From: Sandaracinaceae bacterium
Lineage (GTDB): Bacteria > Myxococcota_A > Polyangia > Polyangiales > Sandaracinaceae
Direction of reading: 5' to 3'
DNA length: 64,000 nt
Assembly (NCBI GenBank): GCA_040218145.1
Contig: JAVJQK010000089.1
Span: 23,301 to 87,300 of the forward strand
Part shown: one piece after another, positions 32,968-41,326 of the stretch
How the letters are laid out: every line of letters starts with the position of its first letter
How positions within the stretch are numbered: position 1 is the stretch's first letter
Notes under the pieces: model-generated
What the model saw: only the letters and a program-made list of their open reading frames with translations
What the model was told of the DNA's origin: nothing
Database searches by the model: none
Translations under genes and position numbers: made by a program

Positions 32968-35125
32968 CCGCCTCCGGCGCGAGCCGCGACGAGCGGAGCG
33001 GCGCCGCGTCGGCCCGCGCGAACCGCAGGACGAGCAGGGGCCGCTCTGCCTCCTCGAGAGGGTAGCGCGCGGCGATCACCGCGAGCGCGCGATCGAGCTC
33101 CGCCGCCGCCGCCGCGTCCAGCCCCTCGACGCCGCCGGCCCGGGCGCGCGCCCACAGATCCGCGGGCGTCCCGTAGGGGTGCACGGCCAGGCCGAGCGCG
33201 GTCGCCTGGAGCCACACCCGCTGCATGGCGCGTCCCGCGTCGAGCGCGTCGCCGTCGATGCTGAGGAGCGCCACGCCGCCCGCGCGAGCCACGGTCTCCG
33301 CGTTCCCCTTCGCGAGCTTCGCCCCGCCGCCGATCGCGTGCAGCGCGGCGCGCGCCTCGGCGCTGCGCAGGAGCGTGAGCCCCGCCCGCTCCAGCGGCGC
33401 GAGCTGCAGGGTGTCGACGTCCAGCCCGGTGCGGGTGCGCCGCGCCTCGCTCGGCGTCCAGCGCATCTCCTTCAGCAGCCGTGGGCTCAGCGTGGCGTTC
33501 GTGATCTGGATCCGCTCGAGCGCGCCGATCGCCTCCCCCAGCTGAGCGAGCGACGCGCGGTCGGTGATCAGCCGCAGGCGCGCCTCGGCCCCGGTGGCCG
33601 CCTCGAGGGACGCGGCCTCGTCCGGATCGAGAGGCGCTCCGTCGCCGCGCGCCCGGTTCGTGTGCCGCGCCTCGATGCAGGCCGCCCACGGGTGGGCCGG
33701 CGTGGTGCCGGGGCGGAGCCGGACCGACCAGCCCCGCGCGTTCGTCTCCACGTCGGCGTCCAGCCCCAGCGCGCCGCTCGCGAGCACCGCGTTCTCGAGC
33801 GCGGCGCCGAGCGCGAGCCGATCGCCGTCGTCCCCGCCGAGGTAGGTGGAGCGGCGGCTCGGCGCGAGCTCGCAGTGGATGACCTCGCCCGCCACCAGGA
33901 ACCGCCACGGCTGCACGTTGCCGGCCGAAGGCGCGAGGCAGGCGAGCCGCACGATCTCCGAGGGCACGTCGCCCGCGCTCTCGCCTCTCGAGGCGTCGTC
34001 CATGCGGTCGGGAGACACGGGGGGCTCGGGCGGACCCACGGGCTCCCGAAGGGTCGCCGTCTCCTCCGACACCGCGCGGCTCAGGTCGACCCGGAAGCGA
34101 CCCGAGACCGTGAGCTGGTCCAGGAGCACCCGACGCGCGGTCGAGCCGATCAGCGCGCCACCGAGGGCGATGTCCGACGCGAGCTGGGGCCACGTCGAGA
34201 CGGTCTCCTGGATCTCGACCATGGAGGCGGCGGCTCGCGGCGAGATGTGCGCGGGGTCGAGCACGCGCAGGACGAGCGGGATCTTGGCTTCCTTGTCGAG
34301 ATCGCGCAGCTCGGCCGCGGTGTGGCCGGCGAGCAGCCCGTGCAGCAGGGGCCGGTCGGGCTCGAGATCGAAGCGCTCCACGTCGAGGAGGCCGCCGTCG
34401 CTCGTCTCCATGAGGACGGGGACGCCGTGCGCGCGCGCGCGCTCGCGCAGCAGCACCTTCACGGCGAGGTCGTCGCACTCCTCGACGAGCAGGGACAGCG
34501 GCTCCGCGCCGTCTCCGGCCACGAACCGCTCCGCGTTCTCCTCGGTGATGCCCTGCTCGAACAGCTCGATGTCGAGGTAGGGGTCCACCTCGTACATGGC
34601 GCGCGCGGCGAGCTCCACCTTCGGCACGCCGAGGTCGGCGACGGAGGCGCGCAGCCGGTTCATGTTCGACAGGTCGAGCGCGTCGTAGTCGGCGAGCCGG
34701 AACGAGGTGCCGATGCTCTCCAGGACGAGCGTGAGCGCGCTCGTGCTCCCGACGGAGAGGCCCACCACGCCGACGCGCGCCGCGGACAGCGCGGACTGCT
34801 CCGCGTCGGTGATCTTGTGGCGGTTTCGATCGCTCCGGAGCTCCCGGAACGGCTCGACCGGGAGGACGTGCACGAGCGCGCCGCTCCACGGGAAGAAGAC
34901 CCAGCGCCCGTACTCGTGCTCCGGGGCGCCATCGAGCAGCGCCGCGACGCGCGCCTCGATCTCGGGCGCGGGCAGCGCGCGGCCACGCGCGCGCGTCTGG
35001 ACCAGCTCCACGAGCTGGAGCCGCAGCGCGTCGTGACGGCGATGCACGCGCCCGCTCGCCTCGAGCACCTCGAGCCGCGCGCGGTCCGCGGCGCGCGACA
35101 GATCCAGGATGTCGGGGCGCTCCAT
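32951..35125 (-). CDS. Rv1355c-like protein: E1/ThiF domain fused to nitroreductase domain
   Basis: Encodes 724 residues. After a helical N-terminus, residues about 105-370 form a ThiF/MoeB/E1-type Rossmann domain: GVVGLSVGSTSA at 119-130, ADYDALDLSNMNRLRAS with the Asp/Asn/Arg set, and PKVELAARAMYEVDP. No zinc-binding Cys pairs or catalytic Cys of true E1 enzymes are seen. Residues about 410-724 match a nitroreductase/SagB-like flavin domain (LACLAPSAGNVQPWRFLV, VWLQATALGLAVHPYGTP). Family members are named after M. tuberculosis Rv1355c. The ATG overlaps the stop of the PilZ/GNAT gene by one base (TGATG), so both are made together. Confidence 0.85.
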   Translation of the reverse strand: MERPDILDLSRAADRARLEVLEASGRVHRRHDALRLQLVELVQTRARGRALPAPEIEARVAALLDGAPEHEYGRWVFFPWSGALVHVLPVEPFRELRSDRNRHKITDAEQSALSAARVGVVGLSVGSTSALTLVLESIGTSFRLADYDALDLSNMNRLRASVADLGVPKVELAARAMYEVDPYLDIELFEQGITEENAERFVAGDGAEPLSLLVEECDDLAVKVLLRERARAHGVPVLMETSDGGLLDVERFDLEPDRPLLHGLLAGHTAAELRDLDKEAKIPLVLRVLDPAHISPRAAASMVEIQETVSTWPQLASDIALGGALIGSTARRVLLDQLTVSGRFRVDLSRAVSEETATLREPVGPPEPPVSPDRMDDASRGESAGDVPSEIVRLACLAPSAGNVQPWRFLVAGEVIHCELAPSRRSTYLGGDDGDRLALGAALENAVLASGALGLDADVETNARGWSVRLRPGTTPAHPWAACIEARHTNRARGDGAPLDPDEAASLEAATGAEARLRLITDRASLAQLGEAIGALERIQITNATLSPRLLKEMRWTPSEARRTRTGLDVDTLQLAPLERAGLTLLRSAEARAALHAIGGGAKLAKGNAETVARAGGVALLSIDGDALDAGRAMQRVWLQATALGLAVHPYGTPADLWARARAGGVEGLDAAAAAELDRALAVIAARYPLEEAERPLLVLRFARADAAPLRSSRLAPEAVTSRA

Positions 35126-37191
35126 CAGACGCGCCTCGGGGCGGTGACCTCGTCGATGTGCTCGAGCAGGTCCGGGAGCAGGCGGCCGCTGACGAGCGTC
35201 ATGTCGGCGAGGCCGAGGTCGCGCAGCGACTCCGGGACGGGCCGCTCGGACTGCTCCGCCTCCGCCAGCCAGACGAAGCGCTCGTGGCCGCGCTCGCGGT
35301 ACCACGCCCGCGCCCCCTCGAGCAGGCTCTGGGTCGCCCCGTCGCCGCCCGGGCCGAGCGCGAAGATGCGCACGACGTCGAGCAGCCCGAAGAGATGCAG
35401 GCCCGGCTCGGCCGCCTCGACGACGGCCGCGGCCCGCAAGACACCGTGTCGGCGCGCGACGAGCACCGCGCGCTCTCGGCGCAGCCCGACCCGTGCCCAC
35501 GCCTGCTGGATGGCGCGCAGATCGAAGCGCGCCTCGTCGAAGTCGAGCGCGTCCACGTAGGCGGCGGGGCGCTGCTCCGCGATCCCTTCGAGCAGCGCGC
35601 GAACCTCGCCCTCGCGGGCCGGGCCGACCTCGTAGCCGTCCGAGGCGAGCGGCGCGCCGTCGCTCTCGAGCTCGACCGCGCGGAAGCGGAGGATGCACGC
35701 CTCCCCCGTCGGCACGTGACGCTGCGCGAAGCGGTGCTGGGTGAGCCGCCCGATGGTGGCGTCCACCTGGTAGTGCGCCGCGAACCACCCGGGCTTGGCG
35801 TCGTGGCCGATGTGCTCGAACGCGTGGAGCAGCAGGTCGCGGAGGATGCGGCGCCGGGGCACCCCGTCGATGCGCTCGCCCGGGATCTTCGCCATCTGGA
35901 AGCCGAGCCAGCTCCCCGCGTAGGGGCGGAGGATCGCGGCCGAGGCGCAGATGCGCTCCTGCGACTTCCAGACGACGTGCCCGCCGAGCTCCGGCGCCTC
36001 CGCGAGCTTCTTCACGCCCGCGATGAAGGGGGCGCGGAGCGAATCGAACGAGGCGGGCGTGGCGTCGGAGAGGCTCAGGTACCCCGAGTCGACGTAGAGC
36101 GACCAGAGCGCCTCACCGAAGTCGCGGGCGAGCTCCGTGTTCGGGTGGAGGATGGTGCCGACGAGCTGCGTCCAGCGCTGCTGCGCGTCGTCGTCGACCG
36201 GCTCGATCGACAGGCCGCACGCGTGGCGTCCGCCGCGCAGGGCGGTCACCGAGCGGATCTCCCCGCGCAGCGACACCGCCTCGTCTTCCCCGAGTCCTTC
36301 ACCGATCAGGGTGACCTCGAGGGCCAGCCCCTCGTGGAGCAGGTCCTCCTCGAGGACCGTCACGAAGCTGAGCCCCTGCCGGGCGACGTCGCGCACGGGC
36401 CGCTCGATGGTGCGTCCGAAGACCGGGTGGCGGAATCGCACGCGGTGGGTCTCCGGCGCGCTGGCGCGCGGGTTCTTGCGGTGGCGCACGCGCACGACCG
36501 CGGCCGGCATCCAGACCTCGAGCGAGCGCGCCTCGGGGTCGCACACCGCCTCGAGCACGGGGATCCAGTAGACCGACGAGTAGCCCTCGAGCTCGATGAA
36601 GTAGGGAGGCCGCGGCAGGGCGCCGCGCGACATGCGGAAGCGGACGTGGTCGCCGCCTTCGGTCTCGAACGCCACCGCGGTCACCTCGATGGGCTCCCCG
36701 TCGAGCGGGTGGATCCGTCCCACGCGGCGCTCCGCGACCAGGTTGTGGAAGAGGGCGCGGATGCGCTCGGGCTCGCTCACCGGCTCCCGCACCTCGGCCG
36801 GCGCGGGGCGCGTGTCCCGGTGCGGCTCGGAGTCGACGCGGGCCACCCGCAGCAGGTCGCGCGCCGCGTCTTCGTCGAGCGGGTCGAGGACGAGTCGCTG
36901 CGTCTCGCCGTGGCGGGCTCCGACCGTGGCGCCGAGGACCCGGGTGGCGCCGCGGCGGCTTCGCACGATCACCTGCGCCGCGCTCCCCACGGGCGCGCAG
37001 CCCGAGGCCTCGACGCGAAAGGTGAGCGCCTCCAGGCTCCAGTCGTCGAGGGGCCCGTCGACGCACCCGGAGGCCGTCTCGATCTCGACGAGGGCGCCGT
37101 GGCCGCCAAACGGTGTCGTCGACGGCGGGGCGGAGGGGAGAAGTGACCGTCGGTAAGGACGCTTGCGTGCCAGCTTGGGGAGGGTCTGCAT
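35125..37191 (-). CDS. PilZ-like plus GNAT/FeeM-like fusion protein
   Basis: Encodes 688 residues. Around 240-330 lies a PilZ-like barrel: the Arg-rich entry RVRHRKNPRASAPETHRVRF and DVARQGLSF, where the usual Ser of the D/NxSxxG motif is Ala, so cyclic di-GMP binding is doubtful. Residues about 345-500 resemble the N-acyl-amino-acid synthase (FeeM)/GNAT fold (HVVWKSQERICASAAIL, RRRILRDLLLHAFEHIG). A second GNAT-like segment follows to the end (VLVARRHGVLRAAAVVEAAE). Coupled to the E1/nitroreductase gene, so they likely work on one pathway. Confidence 0.75.
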   Translation of the reverse strand: MQTLPKLARKRPYRRSLLPSAPPSTTPFGGHGALVEIETASGCVDGPLDDWSLEALTFRVEASGCAPVGSAAQVIVRSRRGATRVLGATVGARHGETQRLVLDPLDEDAARDLLRVARVDSEPHRDTRPAPAEVREPVSEPERIRALFHNLVAERRVGRIHPLDGEPIEVTAVAFETEGGDHVRFRMSRGALPRPPYFIELEGYSSVYWIPVLEAVCDPEARSLEVWMPAAVVRVRHRKNPRASAPETHRVRFRHPVFGRTIERPVRDVARQGLSFVTVLEEDLLHEGLALEVTLIGEGLGEDEAVSLRGEIRSVTALRGGRHACGLSIEPVDDDAQQRWTQLVGTILHPNTELARDFGEALWSLYVDSGYLSLSDATPASFDSLRAPFIAGVKKLAEAPELGGHVVWKSQERICASAAILRPYAGSWLGFQMAKIPGERIDGVPRRRILRDLLLHAFEHIGHDAKPGWFAAHYQVDATIGRLTQHRFAQRHVPTGEACILRFRAVELESDGAPLASDGYEVGPAREGEVRALLEGIAEQRPAAYVDALDFDEARFDLRAIQQAWARVGLRRERAVLVARRHGVLRAAAVVEAAEPGLHLFGLLDVVRIFALGPGGDGATQSLLEGARAWYRERGHERFVWLAEAEQSERPVPESLRDLGLADMTLVSGRLLPDLLEHIDEVTAPRRV

Positions 37192-37329
37192 GTCGCGCCC
37201 CCCTAACGGCCAGCCCAGTCTCGTTTTGAGGCCCCGCGTTCCATTTTGAGAACGAGGGCCCCGCGCCCCCGAATAACCGCGTTCGCGGACTTCCGTTTTT
37301 CCCTGAAATCACGCAAGGTGCGGTGCTGG

Positions 37330-37824
37330 ATGGAAGACGCGGCCACAACGCCCGCCCTGCTTCGCGCCATCGTGCTCGCGCGGAAGCCGCAGTGGGTGCA
37401 CCTCCTCCTCGACATCCTGGAGGGGCACGGCTTCTCGGCGCAGGGCTTCTCGGACCCCAACGCCGCCCTCGACAGCCTGCTGCGCAGCGCCCCTCAGCTG
37501 GTTGTGGTGACCGCGGGACCTGGCGAGGTCGAGGCGGCGGCGCGCTTCGCCTCGGTCCTACGCATGATGGGTGGCGCGCAGAGCTCCCGGCTCCTGTTGC
37601 TCGCGGGCGAGAACGCCTTCGTGCCCGACGAGGACGCCTTCGACGAGGTCGTGCGCGGCTCACTCGCGCGGGAGTCGGGCCGTCTGGCGCTCGACACCCG
37701 GGTGCGCCAGCTGCTGAGCGCCCGCAAGATCTCGGGCACCCGGCTGCGACGGGTCAGCGAGCGGCTACTCGCGGCGGCCGAGGAGCCCGCTCCGCAAGAG
37801 GAAGTAGAGCAGGGTGAGCAGTGA
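37330..37824 (+). CDS. Receiver-like protein without phospho-acceptor Asp
   Basis: Encodes 164 residues from ATG 37330. The first 110 residues follow the response-regulator pattern (RAIVLARKPQWVHLLLDILE, GHGFSAQGFSDPNAALDSLL, PQLVVVTAG), but Thr replaces the acceptor Asp and the acidic N-terminal pair is missing. It may be a non-phosphorylated signalling or docking module. The C-terminal 40 residues are charged. Its 3' end overlaps the opposing protease gene by 60 bases, the longest coding overlap in the window. Upstream, 37192-37329 is AT-richer and may hold divergent promoters. Confidence 0.6.
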   Translation: MEDAATTPALLRAIVLARKPQWVHLLLDILEGHGFSAQGFSDPNAALDSLLRSAPQLVVVTAGPGEVEAAARFASVLRMMGGAQSSRLLLLAGENAFVPDEDAFDEVVRGSLARESGRLALDTRVRQLLSARKISGTRLRRVSERLLAAAEEPAPQEEVEQGEQ

Positions 37825-38478
37825 GCTGACCGCCGCGGCCACGTAGGTCCACGCGGCGGCCCGCAGCACCTCGGCCGCGCCCTCGTGCTCCTGCGGCGTC
37901 AGCAGCTGGCCCGTCTCGATGGCCGCGAGGGCGCGGCGGCTCGCGTCGAACTCCACCGGGAGCGTCACGAGCTGGAAGAGGACCACCAGCCCGAACAGCC
38001 CCAGGCCCACGATCGTGACGAGCTGACCGATCGCGCCGCCGACGAAGCCGCTCAAGAAGAAGCCGCCGATGATGATCGGGACGGCGACGGGCGAGGCGAA
38101 TTGCACCGCCGGCACGAGGATGGAGCGCATCCCGAGGAAGGGATAGCTCCGCGCGTGCTGGATGGCGTGGCCCACCTCGTGCGCGGCGACGCCGGCCGCG
38201 CTGATGGAGCGGCCGTGGTAGACGTCGGGCGAGAGCCGCAGGGCCTTCTCACCCGGGCTGTAGTGGTCGCTCAAGAAGCCGTCGCTCGGCTCGATGCGCA
38301 CGTCGCGGATGCCCTCTGTGCGGAGGATCTCCGCCGCGATCTCCGCGCCGCTGAGCCGGCGGCGGGTCGTGTGCTCCGAGTGACGGCGGAAGGTGCTCTT
38401 GACGCGCCACTGTGCCCAGAGCCCCAGCGCGAGGCCGGGCAGGGCCAGGGCGATGTAGAGGGGATCGATGAAGAACAT
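37765..38478 (-). CDS. YugP-type zinc metallopeptidase, membrane
   Basis: Encodes 237 residues from ATG 38478; relatives begin with the same MFFxDPLY. The zinc motif HEVGHAIQHA follows a conserved ALRLSPDVYHGRSISAAGVA segment. Three further membrane helices follow, with FDASRRAL between them, as in the YugP/DUF family of membrane-bound peptidases. Substrate unknown. It sits in the inner membrane with the active site next to the bilayer. Confidence 0.9.
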   Translation of the reverse strand: MFFIDPLYIALALPGLALGLWAQWRVKSTFRRHSEHTTRRRLSGAEIAAEILRTEGIRDVRIEPSDGFLSDHYSPGEKALRLSPDVYHGRSISAAGVAAHEVGHAIQHARSYPFLGMRSILVPAVQFASPVAVPIIIGGFFLSGFVGGAIGQLVTIVGLGLFGLVVLFQLVTLPVEFDASRRALAAIETGQLLTPQEHEGAAEVLRAAAWTYVAAAVSSLLTLLYFLLRSGLLGRRE

Positions 38479-38566
38479 GGTGGTGCCCAAAACGTAAGGC
38501 GGCGGCGGGGTCTGTCACTGGCGTCCGTTGACGCGCGCGCCCACCCCGTCTTGACTGTCACCGCTC

Positions 38567-39652
38567 GTGACCGCCGCCCCCATCCCCCAGCCCCCTCGCG
38601 TGACCCGCGCGCTGACCGCGCCCGTGCGGGGGCTCGATCGGCTCCGATGGCTCTGGCTCAAGGCGCTCGGCCCCCTCGCCAAGCCGCTGGTCCGCCGCCG
38701 CGAGCTCCGGGTGGCCGTGGCGGGGACCAGCTTGATCGGGCTCGCGCTGCTCGGCGCGATCTTCCTCCCGATGTGGCTGCTCGCGCTCGGTCCGATCGTG
38801 TGGGGCGTGCCGCACGTGCTGGGCGACGTCCGCTATCTGTGGGTCCGGCCGGGGCATCACCGGCGACTGGCCCTCTCCGCCGCGGTGGGCGTGTCGCTCC
38901 TGATCCTCTCGGTGACCGCCCACCCGTCGTGGGGGTTCGCGTCGGCGGGGCTGGCCGCGCTCCTGGCGCGCGGGGCGTGGTGGAAGAAGGCGCTGGCCGC
39001 CGCGGTGGCCGTGGGGCTCGTCTGGGTCGCGTGGCGGCACTCGTTCTGGACCGCGGTGGTCTTCGCGCACGCGCACAACCTGATCGGCGTGGCGCTGTGG
39101 TGGAGCTGGCGGCGGCGCATGGGGCGGCTGCACTGGCTGCCCCTCGCGGCGTTCGTGGCCGGCGGCGCGCTGCTCCTCAGCGGCTGGATCGACCCGCTCC
39201 TCTACTGGGCGGGCGCGCTCGATCCGCGACCCTCGGGCCTCGACGTCTACTACCACCTCGGCGCGCTCGCCCCCGCCGTGCCGGGCATGCTCGCGGTCCG
39301 CCTGGTGCTGCTGTTCTGCTTCGCGCAGTCCGTCCACTACGCGGTCTGGGTGCGCCTCGTCCCCGAGGAGGACCGGCCCCGGGAGACGCCGCGCACCTTC
39401 GCGGCCACGCTGCGCGCGCTGCGAGCGGACTTCGGCGCGCCGCTGCTGGCGCTCGCCTTCCTGGCCGCCGTCGGCCTCGCGGGCTGGGCCGCGTGGGACG
39501 TCTTCGCGGCGCGGCACGGCTACCTGCGCGCGGTGCTCTTCCACGGTCACCTCGAGCTGGTCGCGGCGGCGCTCCTGTTCGTCGAGGGGACCCGCCCGCG
39601 CGGCGCCACCGAGCGCGCTGGGCAGCCCGCGCCCACGCGAGACGCGGCGTGA
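38567..39652 (+). CDS. His-rich polytopic membrane protein
   Basis: Encodes 361 residues with about nine hydrophobic segments. Conserved-looking His lie inside or at the ends of helices: GPIVWGVPHVLGDVRYLW, FAHAHNLIGVALWW, FCFAQSVHYAVWVRL and LFHGHLELVAAALL. This spacing of metal-ligand-like His in a membrane protein loosely resembles the Brp/Blh carotene-dioxygenase layout, but no diagnostic motif confirms it. The gene is coupled to the next (GTGA overlap). Confidence 0.65.
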   Translation: MTAAPIPQPPRVTRALTAPVRGLDRLRWLWLKALGPLAKPLVRRRELRVAVAGTSLIGLALLGAIFLPMWLLALGPIVWGVPHVLGDVRYLWVRPGHHRRLALSAAVGVSLLILSVTAHPSWGFASAGLAALLARGAWWKKALAAAVAVGLVWVAWRHSFWTAVVFAHAHNLIGVALWWSWRRRMGRLHWLPLAAFVAGGALLLSGWIDPLLYWAGALDPRPSGLDVYYHLGALAPAVPGMLAVRLVLLFCFAQSVHYAVWVRLVPEEDRPRETPRTFAATLRALRADFGAPLLALAFLAAVGLAGWAAWDVFAARHGYLRAVLFHGHLELVAAALLFVEGTRPRGATERAGQPAPTRDAA

Positions 39653-40017
39653 TCACCAGCTGGATCCGCGCGTTCCTGCTCACGCAGATGATCGAGATCC
39701 CGATCCACGCGCAGGCGCCCGGGCTCGCCTTGCCGTGGCGCCGTCGCCTCGCGGTCGCCTTCGCCGCGAGCGCCATGACCCACCCGATGGTGTGGTTCGT
39801 GATCCCCGGGCTCGTCTTCGAGCTGCGCCCGACGGGGGACTACGCCACGAACTGGTGGATCCACGTGGCGATCAGCGAGGTCTTCGCCGTGGTCGCGGAG
39901 GGCCTCTGGCTGTCCGCCTTCGGCGTGCGCTTGCCGAAGGCCCTGGCGTGGTCGCTCTTCGCCAACCTGGTGAGCTTCTCGGCCGGGCTGTTTTGCTACG
40001 AGGTCCTGGGCTGGTGA
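39649..40017 (+). CDS. Small membrane protein coupled to 38567
   Basis: Encodes 122 residues from a GTG overlapping the stop of the preceding gene. It has four helices with in-membrane polar residues (QMIEIPIHAQ, MTHPMVWFVIP, HVAISEVFAVVAEGLW). The matching style and coupling suggest the two membrane proteins form a unit. No family recognised. Confidence 0.65.
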   Translation: MITSWIRAFLLTQMIEIPIHAQAPGLALPWRRRLAVAFAASAMTHPMVWFVIPGLVFELRPTGDYATNWWIHVAISEVFAVVAEGLWLSAFGVRLPKALAWSLFANLVSFSAGLFCYEVLGW

Positions 40018-40065
40018 GCGGACGGGCGCTTGGCTTCTCGGAGGCTTTGCGCGAGATTGAAGACC

Positions 40066-41301
40066 GTGAGGTTCGTGTTTCCGCTCCTGATCTGCGCGGC
40101 CGGCATGGCGCCGGGCGCCGCCGTCGCGCAGTGCGCCGCCGACGAGGCGCCCTCCGTCGGGGTGGTGCTGCGCCGCTGCACGGACGGAGACGTCCGCTGG
40201 GTCGAGGTCGTGGCGGACCTTGCGTCCGCGGACGTCGGAGCCCGCGTGTCGCGACCGATGGAGCGCGGCGCGGTGGTCGAGGAGTGGGCCGGCGCGGTGG
40301 TCTCGGGGGCGGCGATCGCGGTGCCCGCGGGGCCGTTCCGGTTCGCGGATCTCGAGCCGGTGGGGCTCACGGTCGGCGACGGAGAGCACTGGGGGACCAC
40401 CACGGACTCCCCGGGGCTCGGCGTGCTCGCGCTCGACGCGCGCCAGGCGGGCGTGCTCGCCCCCGCCGAGCAGGTGGTGCCGGTGGAGCCCTGGATGCAC
40501 GACGTGCTCTCCGGCGTCTCGATCGTGCGCGACGGCGTCGCCCTGGCCTGTCGCGACGAGGGCTGCGCCGCCGCGCCACGCACGGGCGTCGGGCTGAGCG
40601 AGGACGGGCGCTCCCTCGTGATCGTGGCCGCGGCCGGCTGGGTGGCCGACGCGCCCGGCGTGGGAGACGGGCAGCTGGGCCAGCTCCTCGCGGCGGCGGG
40701 CGCGCACGACGCCGTGCGGGTCGCCGAGGGCGCCACGAGCACGATGTGGGCGCGCGGAGAGGGGCTCGTCATGCCCTCGAGCGACGGCGCGTCGCGGGCG
40801 AGCGCCGCGTTCCTGGCCGTGGTGGACCTGAGCGCGGGCGTGACCGGGCGCCTCGTCGGAGTGGTCGAGCGCATGGAGGACAACCGCGCGCTCGTCGCGG
40901 CGCGGATCCGGGTCGAGACCAGCGACGGAACGCTCGCGGCGGAGGGCGGCACGCTCACCGACCGCGCGTACTGGACGTTCACGCTGCCCGCGCGGGACTA
41001 CGTCGTGCGGGCCACGGTGGCGGGCTTCCGCACCAGCTGCCGGGTGTGCACGGTCGAGGCGGGCGGCGAGTCCTGGTGCAGCCAGTTCATGGTGCGCGGG
41101 GAGGGCATGGAGACCTGCGCCCCGCCGCCGCGCGGACGGGACGCCGGCCCGTGGCCCGCCGGCGACGCGGGCCGACCCGTCGACGGCTCGGTCGAGCCCC
41201 CGCCGCCTGGGGGCTGCGCGATCGGCGCGACCGCGCCGCGGCCCGGCGCGGTCTGGCTCCTTCTGCTCTCGACGCTCCTCCTGGGGCTGCGCCGACGCTG
41301 A
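40066..41301 (+). CDS. NAGPA-type phosphodiester glycosidase-like protein, C-terminally anchored
   Basis: Encodes 411 residues. The signal peptide ends AVAQC. Residues about 95-230 fit the NAGPA domain (uncovering-enzyme family): GLTVGDGEHWGTTTDSPGLG, RTGVGLSEDGRSLVIVAAAG and LGQLLAAAGAHDAVRVAEGA, where the usual final DGG is EGA. The last 60 residues have a Pro/Asp linker, GCAIG, a hydrophobic helix and Arg-Arg-Arg, like a MYXO-CTERM anchor. It may act on surface glycan phosphodiesters; the changed active-site-region residue makes activity uncertain. GTG 40066 is chosen because it directly precedes the signal peptide. Confidence 0.7.
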   Translation: MRFVFPLLICAAGMAPGAAVAQCAADEAPSVGVVLRRCTDGDVRWVEVVADLASADVGARVSRPMERGAVVEEWAGAVVSGAAIAVPAGPFRFADLEPVGLTVGDGEHWGTTTDSPGLGVLALDARQAGVLAPAEQVVPVEPWMHDVLSGVSIVRDGVALACRDEGCAAAPRTGVGLSEDGRSLVIVAAAGWVADAPGVGDGQLGQLLAAAGAHDAVRVAEGATSTMWARGEGLVMPSSDGASRASAAFLAVVDLSAGVTGRLVGVVERMEDNRALVAARIRVETSDGTLAAEGGTLTDRAYWTFTLPARDYVVRATVAGFRTSCRVCTVEAGGESWCSQFMVRGEGMETCAPPPRGRDAGPWPAGDAGRPVDGSVEPPPPGGCAIGATAPRPGAVWLLLLSTLLLGLRRR

Positions 41302-41326
41302 CGCGCGTGCTACGACCGGAGCGCGC

